Shown here: piece after piece, positions 52,349 to 61,042 of the stretch
Layout of the letters: each line of letters begins with the position of its first letter
How positions within the stretch are numbered: position 1 is the first letter of the stretch
Origin: Blumeriella jaapii
Taxonomy: Eukaryota > Ascomycota > Leotiomycetes > Helotiales > Drepanopezizaceae
DNA length: 64,000 nt
Assembly: GCA_009599575.1 (NCBI GenBank)
Contig: VWND01000064.1
Span: forward strand, 930,001 to 994,000
Reading direction: 5' to 3'
Notes under the pieces: model-generated
What the model was told of the DNA's origin: nothing
The model's input: only the letters and a program-made list of their open reading frames with translations
Database searches by the model: none
Made by a program: the position numbers and the translations under genes

Positions 52349-52844
52349 GGCTAGTAGGTGAACAGCTTTATCACTAGGCCAAACCGGGCAAAAATGCGCA
52401 ATGATCGACTTCGGGGCTCAATCAGCTATTCTACGACTCAGGGTGTTCACGTCTACACAAATCGCGCCCAACACCTTTACATAACCCCCCCTTCTAGGAA
52501 CCACGTCCTCTTTCCGGGGTTCGCACTCTGGCGAAGCTATAAACCACGCCTGCAGCGTACGCCTGAGCGCCTGCAGCGTATAGCTGGTAAATGGTACAAC
52601 TGTACAATACTCGAAACACTCGAAACTCTCAAACGGTCGGGGTCTGGTCAATGCGTAGTTGGCTCAAAGTTTACACTTAGACTTCTTTCGCTTACGCCAA
52701 CGTCAGATTGCTACCCGAAATGTCCTCGTTCGTCAAGCGGAAAAACTCCGGCCCACCGCAACTCTAAACCAGGTAGTGAACTCGATCATTGCGCCTTTTT
52801 GGCCGGTCTGGCCTAATGGTAAAGCTGTTCACCTACTAGCCCTG
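52346..52844. mobile_element. MITE-like element with 67-bp inverted ends
   Basis: The left end (52346-52412) and the reverse complement of the right end (52778-52844) agree over 67 bp with about six mismatches; the outer 25 bp are identical and begin CAGGGCTAGTAGGTGAACAG. The 365-bp interior has no plausible ORF. CAG-type ends and size fit a nonautonomous DNA transposon (hAT-like is possible), but I cannot find a matching target duplication, because the left flank is the 36-bp duplication. Superfamily unassigned. Confidence 0.8.
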
Positions 52845-53879
52845 ACAGCGCTCAAGGGACCGAGAAATGATAAAAGAAAGGGCTCAAAGTGCCTCGACTC
52901 CTGCAAACTCAAGTCGCTTTGCTCGGGAACAACGAATGTCTCTCAAGCTGTCAGGGACGGTAAGGGTTCGCTGTCAGGGAGAAATGAGATTATTGCCAAG
53001 GACTGTCAGATCAGAGGCTGGTGCAGAGATGCTGATCTATTTGTAATTGAACATCGCAGCTTGCGTTACTTACGCCGGTCAGGGTTGCTCATGGCACGGA
53101 CCTCGGGGCTGATGGTGCAATTGCGGACGGACACCGAGGAGAAGCGGCGGAAAGAAAAAGCTTGCGCGACGTGGCTCATGGAAAGGTAGTTTAGAGAAAG
53201 AGATGACTGTTTCAGCAACGGTTTGTACTGTAAACGCGAGATACCTCCCATGGTGCGAGAATTTGACACAAAGGTAACTTTCGAAAAGGAATCCCAGCCC
53301 GAAGGAATCAACACAGAGGTGAAAATCAAATGCAAGGGCAGTACGATCACCGAGCAAGCAAGCGCCTTGAACGAAGATAGAAAATCTCCAAATCATCGAG
53401 TGAGCGATTTCGCCCACTTGGGCAAGTTCATGCCCCGGTAGCCGGCCGGATGTCGCTCGTCGTTGAGCCTCACTAGTCCTCTACCCCACGATTGCGAATC
53501 GAGCGCCGGGATACGCACCGGTGCTCATGTGCGCGATATCTTTTGATTGGCGGGCTCCATGGTTTGGTCTTAGAGGGCGCTCGCTCTTAGACTCGGCATT
53601 AAGCGAAAGGAAGCCCCTGATCTTCGGTAGTTGCGCTAGTGCGCGTACAATTCCCCAACCATGGGGTAATCGTTCAAAGGAATGAACGAAGCTCCTGTGT
53701 TTTGCAGATTTGATTTCTGGCTCCTAGGGATGGGCGGCTTTGCAGGCGTGGGCTAGACGGGGATTCGGATTGGGGAGGTGCGCGTTTTTTGCCACGATTG
53801 TTGTCCAGGAGCGATCTTCATTCCACAACCCCTCCTAAAAAAAAGGCCAACTGCAACGCTTCTCTGGGGCTGGGGAGCG
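52845..53879. other. Intergenic, no gene recognised
   Basis: About 1 kb between the MITE-like element and ELP5. The word GCTGTCAGGG, resembling the junction of the MITE right end, recurs near 52950 and 52972. The short ORFs are unconvincing. Confidence 0.5.
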
Positions 53880-55204
53880 TCATATCTCGTCTTCCTCGTC
53901 ATCGAAATCTTCTCGGTCCTCCTCGCCCATGTCATAAAGAATTCTTCCCCCTTCACCCGGCCCCGCGGCTCCTCCATCCCTCTGCGCATCAAAGTAAGGT
54001 AGAACCACGTTCTCTCTATCCCTCTTCTGCTTCTCTGTAAGTCCCAGGTTGAATGTCGTTTCCACGTCCTCGTCTCCGACTCCAGCAGCCGCTGGTTCGC
54101 CCGACGGGGTCAATGCGTACTGAGGGTGATCATCGAGAAGGATGAACTCGCCGAGAGATGAAAACTTGGTCGTCTTGGAGATACCCGTGGTGGTGGTGGT
54201 GACGGAAGGAGGCGATAGAACGAAATTCTCAACCACGCCTCGTCCAGAACGTCGTCGGATTTCCATATTGACCACTACACCCCTCTCATCATCATTCCCA
54301 TTTCTTCCCAAGCCGACAAGAACTCCCTCTCGATCTTCTTGGATGCCGAATACGGGCTCTTGTACGCTCTTGTCCCTTGCGCGTTTCCGAGCTAGGACTT
54401 GAGGCAGGGATGAGACGGTGAGAATAGCGGTGGCGAGATATGTCAAGAGCGTAAGTGGTGTCGGTTGGTATGATGATGATAAAACGGGGAGCGGTATATC
54501 AGTGTGGTATGTCGCCAGTAGGGAAACCTGAGGGGAAGTAAGGAGGGAAGAGAGAAAGGTGGAGAGATGTTGTGGGCATGTTGATGACAAGGTATGGAGG
54601 TTGTCGATTATTAGGAGATATCCTAATTAATCAGTCATATACTCGTCGCCATGATATAGTGACCAGCTTACTCGTAAGAGCTGCAGGTGTGTTTGGTGTA
54701 CTGGTTGGAGGTGATGGAAGATGCGACAAGATCTCGGTCCTCAACGATGCTAGAGGCTTGCAGCGCGCAGTGACGAACGCATCGATTTCAAATGGTACCT
54801 TTTTCCGGAGCGTAGCAAAGGATATGAGGACAACCTTGCTCTTCGAGATCTGAAGTCCAAGTCAATCAGGGATTTGCAAAACACTAGCTTCAAAACGAAT
54901 CACGTGATTGACATAGAATACAAGGTCTGAAGCTTTGCGACAGATCTCGAATGGCTCGGAGACATGACATCGCGTATGCACTCTGCTCTGAGAGCTAAAA
55001 CAAAGTCATGGAAATGAAGCATAGGGGTTTTCTTGTGGTACATACCTTTGCTCGCTGTGCAAATTCACGCACAACTGAGCCACCACTTTGCTCCAAGCTG
55101 TCCAAAATCAAGGTAAAGGGACTCGCGCTGTCCCTGAGGTTGAGCAGCTTTTGGAAGAGAAGAGCATTATGTATTCGTCGCTGTTGGATCGGTGAGGGCG
55201 CCAT
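53880..55204 (-). CDS. ELP5: Elongator complex subunit 5
   Basis: Three exons on the minus strand: 55204-55046, 54849-54672 and 54622-53880, giving 359 aa. The start MAPSPIQQRRIHNALLFQKL is followed by FTLILDSLEQSGGSVVREF, then exon 2 ISKSKVVLISFATLRKKVPF and exon 3 YLLIIDNLHTLSSTCPQHL, VSLLATYHTDIPLP: the RecA-like fold of the Elp4-5-6 subcomplex. The C-terminus has the fungal Elp5/Iki1 signature FNLGLTEKQKRDRENVVLPY, then an acidic tail. Elongator modifies wobble uridines in tRNA; the Elp456 ring binds tRNA and ATP. Intron 1 is 196 nt and could hide a small exon. The family call rests on the conserved tail plus the order of beta-strand motifs. Confidence 0.8.
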
Positions 55205-56461
55205 CGCGGATGTGTTGCTTTCTGAGTGAGGTCGAAAAGCAAAGTAGAATCTCAGAGCTCAGACTCAGTTGATTTGGGTCTTGGCTTCAGGGTCGGGTCA
55301 TTCTCGGCTCCCTTAGCGGCGACCCATATCCAACTTCTCGTCCTCCCTACCCGTTCTTCTGAGTTCTGTACCATTTTCTGACTTTGAGATTCGGCATATA
55401 CTGTACGTTATTACTCTCACTTCTCGACTAAGATTTCATGTCAAGCCCCACATTGTCAGTGATTGTAAGTAAATGTGCTGCGAAGCAAGCGCGCAGCTCA
55501 TTCGTCCAGAGCCATGCCTGCATTTCAGCTTTTCTCTCCAGTGTGGCTTGTGAGACAATCTGTAAAAGAATCAATAGACCCCACGAGGATGTCTTCAGCT
55601 CGGCCCATCCTCGCCGAGTCGACGTAGCCGTATGAATTACGCTACAGCTCTGTATTTTTTATCGAGGTTTATCAGCTCTGCAACACAGTGTTTCTCAATC
55701 TCAAAGTAAGCCTAAACTGCTCCCATTTTTTCTCTTTGGGGACTTCAATTCCAGGGTTTCATTTTCGCTATCTTCTTCGCGAGTAGTTGCAACAGTTTTG
55801 CTCCAACCTTGGAGTCTACAAGAGTGGCTTGGACCGTCTGATTGCATCCGACAATTTTTGCTCTTTTTGAGTTCCTCGGAGTCTCTCTAGCTCTGGGTTA
55901 ATTTCTTTCGTCAAGCTCTAAAGGCCCCTGTAGATTTCGTGCAGGACGGCCTTGATGCACTAGTTTGAATTCAAGAGCATTGCAGCCCGAAAGGATGTTT
56001 TTAAAAATCTGTCTAATCCGTTTTGAAAGTTAGTGAAAGTTTGACGACTACCATGCCGAAAGTCAAGATAGACCTCGCTTCCACTACAACCTACTCTATG
56101 CGAGCCTCACAAGATCGCCCGCTGTTATCACCGACCCATCGAACGAACCAACGAGCAAGATTCGGCGGACAAGGTATCATGGAAACCCGTGTTAGACTTG
56201 TGCCTGCTCACTGCGCAACTGTTGGTTCCGAATCTTGTGCTGCAGGGCGTAGCGCTGAGCCCGCCGAGTGGCTGAACATCGAAACGACCTGAGGTCGGGA
56301 GATAACAGCTGGGTGGCTGGCTGGCTCCGGCCTCTGTGACACTGTAGATCCCACGAAGTGCCCGACCAGGCACTCGCTTTTTCCATCTTGGCCTTCTAAA
56401 TCTCTCCCGTGCACTCATGGCGTCAAGAGGGGTGTGAAATCCACAGTCCGTCATAGCGAAC
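55205..56461. other. Divergent intergenic region, no gene recognised
   Basis: About 1.25 kb between ELP5 and the single-pass membrane protein gene. Short ORFs such as 55438-55635 (+) lack motifs. Confidence 0.5.
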
Positions 56462-57394
56462 ATGCTTTCATCTTCGCTTGTTCTCCTCTTCTATGCGACG
56501 GTGGTGATGGGAGCGGGGAACAAGAACATCACGTTCTTGTTCCCGTCCGCGCCGCTGACGCTCAATTACATGGACACCGTGAACGTAACCTACACGTCGC
56601 CATTCCCCAAACCGATCCTCTACACCATGTGCACCAAAGCAAACAGCAAGACGCCATTAAGAAGTACAGAGCCCCTCTGTTTCCCTCCCTCCCTCCCTCC
56701 CTCCCTCCCTCCTCCTTATCGAACTTCACGAATCTCCAAGTTCTAACATCTGCAACTCCCAGAAAATAGCCAACCGGTGCCAGCGAAGAACAGCTCTGCG
56801 CTAGCGAATCTCGGCTGGTCAGACGTCATATCCTGTTATTTCGAGATCCGGCCCAGTGCTGCGCAAAACGACGACAGCAAGGCAGGGACCAGCGATTTTA
56901 TTCGCGTGTTGGCTGATGCGCGCCCGACGCCCATCCTGGTGGGTCTGGAGCAGGATGCGACGACCGTGCCGTATGTGCCTTCGAACGTGGTGACGGTGAC
57001 GGCTGTGCCTAAGGATGATGGTGGACTAGGAGAAGGAGCCAAGATAGGCATAGGCGTCGGAGTTGCGCTTGGTGTGGTGCTGATAGCCGCTGCTGTCTTC
57101 GCAGTGTTTCTGTTGAGGAAGAGGAGGCGGTCGAAGATGCAGGCCACAGGCCAGTTACTGGGTGTCGATGATGAGAGCACGAAGTCTGATCCTGGAAGTA
57201 GTACTGCACAGTCTGTACCGATGAAGCCGATACCGATGGAGAGGGAAACCATGTTGGAGGCGCCGCATGAGCTACCTTCTGAGAGAACATACGAGATAGG
57301 CAGTGAAAGCAATGTCGGGGAATTGAGTGCGGATAGTAGGTTAGAACAGTCCAAATCTCGGAGGTTCTCGTGGGAGAGAGCGCATGTTAGCTGA
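56462..57394 (+). CDS. Single-pass membrane protein with signal peptide, unknown function
   Basis: Two exons, 56462-56663 and 56763-57394, give 277 aa; the 99-nt intron contains a (CCCT)n microsatellite. The N-terminus MLSSSLVLLFYATVVMGAG is a signal peptide. The ectodomain of ~150 residues has few Cys and sequons (NITF, NVTY, NSSA). A Gly/Ala/Val-rich helix (IGIGVGVALGVVLIAAAVFA) with a following RKRRR forms one membrane span, and the ~90-residue cytoplasmic tail is Ser/Glu-rich. This type-I layout with a Gly-rich span before RKRRR is common in fungal cell-surface sensors and Mid2-like proteins, but I see no defining domain. Confidence 0.8.
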
Positions 57395-57933
57395 GGAATG
57401 ATGAGAGTGTGAAGACAAGAATGTACGCGGATTCGATGAAAGCGAAATGGGAATTGAAAAAGGCCGCTACACCCAGTCAGAGCCCAAGCGGATGCATTTC
57501 ATGATGGCAAGATCGAAGTCAAGTGACAGGATCGAGAGAGTCGAAACAAGGGATTTGACGTATCAAGATAGTTGGTCTTGATCTGCCGACAAAGTACATA
57601 GAGAAGCGAGATGTGATTGAAAAAAAAGATCCCAGCATGTCCAACTATGTATGGCTTACACAAAGACTTCTTTCTGAGACCCTCAAAATACTGTATAGCT
57701 GGAGAGAGAGTAGAGAGAGTGGGATTGGAAACACCGACTTGCTAGAAACCGCGTTGATCGGATCCAAACTGGGTAGTGGTAGGCAAGGTCACTTTGCTTG
57801 GTAGCTTTGTGCGCTGAGCGAAGATCCGACAATAGATGCTGTGATGGGTTGCAGCCGAGCCATCTCGTGGGGAGCAATTATCGTAGGTAAAGCCGATATG
57901 ATATCGAGATCCTATGTCACGTGTCCACAGTGC
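57395..57933. other. Convergent intergenic region
   Basis: 3' flanks of the membrane protein and the DUF952 gene; nothing further recognised. Confidence 0.5.
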
Positions 57934-58401
57934 TCACTCCCTTGGGACATCCTCTCGAAACGGCCAACCCACAAGACTCCAATCCTCACCGACTCTCTCC
58001 CAAGATCCGACGCTTTCAACCTCATCTCTCCCCAACTTCAGTCCCTGTTCTCCTTCCCCGGGTCCGGCGTTCGCATACACGTGCGGGAAGAACTCTTTAG
58101 ATCCCTCCACATCCCAGCCTCCGCTCTGCTCGTCTGGCCGCTTGCCCGTGGGATCTTCCCAGATGACGAATTTGGAGACTCGCTCGTACGGGATGCGGAG
58201 AATGTAGACGTGGGTCTCGGATGAGAAAAAGTTCTGCAGGGTCCTGAGAAGCTGAGACGAGGTGCTGAGGTGTATGAAATTGTCTCGTGCGTCGAGGGCC
58301 GAGAGGGGAAGGGAAACCGGTAGAGGGTCTGGAGGTGATGGAGATGAGGGCAGGATCTTATAGATAAAGGTTGGGAGAGGCGTGCTTCTTGAGTTCGACA
58401 T
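57934..58401 (-). CDS. DUF952-family protein
   Basis: A single exon of 155 aa, ATG at 58401-58399. It begins MSNSRSTPLPTFIYKILPSS and carries the DUF952 hallmarks: a YKI/L start strand, PLSALDARDNFIHLSTSSQL and, after a helix, FFSSETHVYILRIPYERVSK, then WEDPTGKRPD and FPHVYA. The family has a small ADP-ribosyltransferase-like fold and no agreed function. The ORF extends 35 codons upstream (to 58506) but the family start and the acidic-free context favour 58401. The upstream region has TCACGTG near 58468. Confidence 0.85.
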   Translation of the reverse strand: MSNSRSTPLPTFIYKILPSSPSPPDPLPVSLPLSALDARDNFIHLSTSSQLLRTLQNFFSSETHVYILRIPYERVSKFVIWEDPTGKRPDEQSGGWDVEGSKEFFPHVYANAGPGEGEQGLKLGRDEVESVGSWERVGEDWSLVGWPFREDVPRE

Positions 58402-58814
58402 GTTCGCTGTGGTCTTTGTGAACGCCTGCGTCTTCTTCCATGCTGGAGCGAGAGTATCGGACTTGGCCACGTGACTATGGCACTCCGCTAGGGTACTTGT
58501 CCACAATTTTTGATAGGAACTAAGATCTCACATTTAAGTTCAAGACAGCTCAGCAATCGATAACTCAGGTCTCTATTACCATACTGACCAGGCTATACCT
58601 GTCTGTGAGGGAGTAAGATTGGACTGATGTCACGCTTTAATCATGCTTCTGGTCATGTGACCACACTCTCAACGCACACCACGTATTCTAGAGCTCTCAA
58701 CCTCTCAACTTGGAGCTCCGTAGTCAATGCAAACCACCTACGCAACCCTTTGCTCGCACCGTAACTTGACGTTTGTTGTCGGTGCTTGTCACTTGACTTT
58801 TAGCTCAAGCGAAT
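58402..58814. other. Intergenic, nothing recognised
   Basis: Divergent upstream region between the DUF952 gene and a decayed 2EXR gene; no further feature seen. Confidence 0.45.
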
Positions 58815-59620
58815 ATGCCGTCCTGGCATGAAATTCAACATCGTATCTGGGAATCTATCTGTTCAATACCCCGGGTCCTAGAAATTCGCACTTTGACCGA
58901 ATGACTAGAATGCTGGGTTGATCTCATCGACAGAGAGATACAAACGGAGCTGATTGTCGATGATCACAACTATTTAATCCCACTTTTTTCCTACTCAACT
59001 TCACGCTCCATTCAGCAGTCTTGTACATCTCACGGGAATCTAGAAGTGCAGGGCTTCACTTCTACAAGCTTTGTTTCGGGACACACATGGTATGTAGCGA
59101 CCAAGCACGGCCGATCAAAAGCCGAGATCACCATCTCAACACCCGCTCGGATCTTTGTGAATTGGGAGCGAGACATTATCTTTACGCCAGAATGAAACTC
59201 TAAGTCATTGGATCCTGCTTGCAAAATCTCGCCATTATATGTACAGAGGTGCGCCGATTCGCAGTCGATTATGAAAAGGTTCCTAAACTTGACCAAAATT
59301 AAAGCCTCGTTATGCTTCCCTGGATACCTCAGTTGCTTTTCCACCGGAGCCTTGGGAAGAAATTATCGTGTGCCTTATGCTTCCACCGGGTTAGTTCGGC
59401 CCTTTGCGAGCAAGCGGGCATCTAGGAAGATTTGTCACTTTCAGCCTGCACGACGAAAAATCCATTGAGGCTTTTGGGATGGATGTGGGCAAGGCTGAAA
59501 CTCTGCTTGGTGCTCGGGTTTATATCCAACTACTTCTCGAGAAGTCTTGTCGGGTAATAAAATGGAACGACGGTATCGATCTGAAACCGCCACACGTTTC
59601 TATGATGGCCGCATGCGTAT
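58815..59620 (+). pseudogene. Decayed 2EXR-family gene
   Basis: Family pieces appear in order but in different frames. From an ATG at 58815 one frame reads PSWHEIQHRIWESICSIPRV-LEIRTLTE to a TGA, then the same frame continues LIDREIQTELIVDDHNYLIP. The second motif, VLYISRESRSAGLHFYKLCF, lies in another frame (about 59015-59080). The next piece, STPARIFVNWERDIIFTPE (about 59127-59185), is back in the first frame. Such stop-and-shift alternation without splice signals indicates a pseudogene. Later segments to about 59620 are less certain. It is unrelated in position to the 2EXR gene at 18 kb but belongs to the same family. Confidence 0.6.
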
Positions 59621-59954
59621 GAGTTTTCAAAGAAGCGTCGGTCGGCGATTCCCAGATCATCGAAGCAAATGTCTGAGCAATTCTTTGCGATCCAAACAAC
59701 CGGCTGTATAAAACAGCAATCCAGTATATAAAAAAGTGAATCTCTCGCGGTTTGCAGAGTGGAAAATCATATTGTAGCGATCTTTTGCCTATCGATCTAG
59801 CTTGCCTTTTGCTGCTCTTCATTCTCGAGTGAAAGATTCCCAGTGGCAAAAAGTCTTCATAACATGCCTGCTCCTGGCCATGAATAAGTCCCCAGCACAC
59901 CCGAGTTCATGCAAGCAGTACATTCGGCAGCATTTCGCAAGACCAACCGACGCT

Positions 59955-61042
59955 CTAATCCTTGTTCAGGACCAGGTTTTGAACTCTCTCACTGAGTGCC
60001 TTCAGCTCACCATCCAGCGTATCAACATCTTCGGGATAGTGATTCGAGCCAACACTGCCACTGAAGATCAACTCAAAGCTCTCCAGATCCTTGAGACCCT
60101 TTAATTGCCCCCAGTAATCCGCTCGGCCAAGCTCGTCCCGTACATGCTTCTTCATCACCAACCTAGAATTGCCATTAGAGACCATGGTTATCCTGGGGAA
60201 TTGAGAAGCATCTTACTTGTGCTCTCCTTCTGCGCCACGGACACGATCGCAGAGGATTCGGGGAGTGTAGATGCAAACAGAAAGGTCCTTTAACGGAAGA
60301 CAGGCCAGACTCTTCAACATCGTCTTGGCTACTCTGCGGGTTGGTCGTTGAGTTTGACGATCAGACACAGGGAAGTGAGAAAGCTCTTGTGGTATGGATT
60401 GATCGAGTTGACGTATTTTAGCATCGAGGAATGGTTGCGGAACCCAAAAGTGGAGTTTCTGTACAGGAGAGCGGCACCGTTGATCTCGAAGTATGTTTGT
60501 CTGCATACGAGAATAAGTCGAAGGCAGACGATGGCGGGGTCCTCATTGGGCTTCAGGGCTTTTCCTTGGATGTGATCGGGACGATTGACGAATTTCTTTT
60601 GGCGACCCGCTGAGGTACAAGATCGGGGAAATATCTTCGAGTCGTTCGCCTGGAAGCAGAGCTCGAAGATGCTAATGCGAATCTCCGGCGGGATCTTCGC
60701 AAGAAATGGGCTGTTTGGCTGACTCTCGATGAGTAAAGCCCAGGCTTTACTCTAAGGACAGTAGTCAGAACCTGACGCTCGGGTCTTCGGGGAGAGTCTG
60801 GTGGCTTACGTGGATTCCGTTCTCGGAGGCGATGGCCTTGATCATCTCAATCGTCCTATCGTTCTCCACCGTCTTCTCTTTGGCCCTCTTGGATACATCG
60901 TTAGCTCGATCTCTGACAAGAGATGCTACCGATCTCTTACCTCAAATGCGTTGTGGGATTCGACCAACTCTCTTGGGGTTTCTCGATCTACTTGCGCAAG
61001 CGCAGAGGTAGGGGAGCTATGGGGACTCTGTTCGGGCGCCAT
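59955..61042 (-). CDS. DUF7730/F-box-like fungal protein, one frame break
   Basis: Four exons on the minus strand: 61042-60941, 60887-60810, 60751-60217 and 60162-59955. After a short N-terminus (MAPEQSPHSSPTSALAQVDR) exon 3 gives the typical opening SPFLAKIPPEIRISIFELCF, then DPAIVCLRLILVCRQTYFEI and ALLYRNSTFGFRN, the pattern of fungal F-box-like/DUF7730 proteins. At 60331-60329 the frame meets TAG (NDQPAE-stop), but one base over it continues VAKTMLKSLACLPLKDLSVC, splices at 60217, and ends with FSGSVGSNHYPEDVDTLDGE. So one base appears missing near 60330-60340; restored length would be about 307 aa. Function unknown. Confidence 0.65.
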
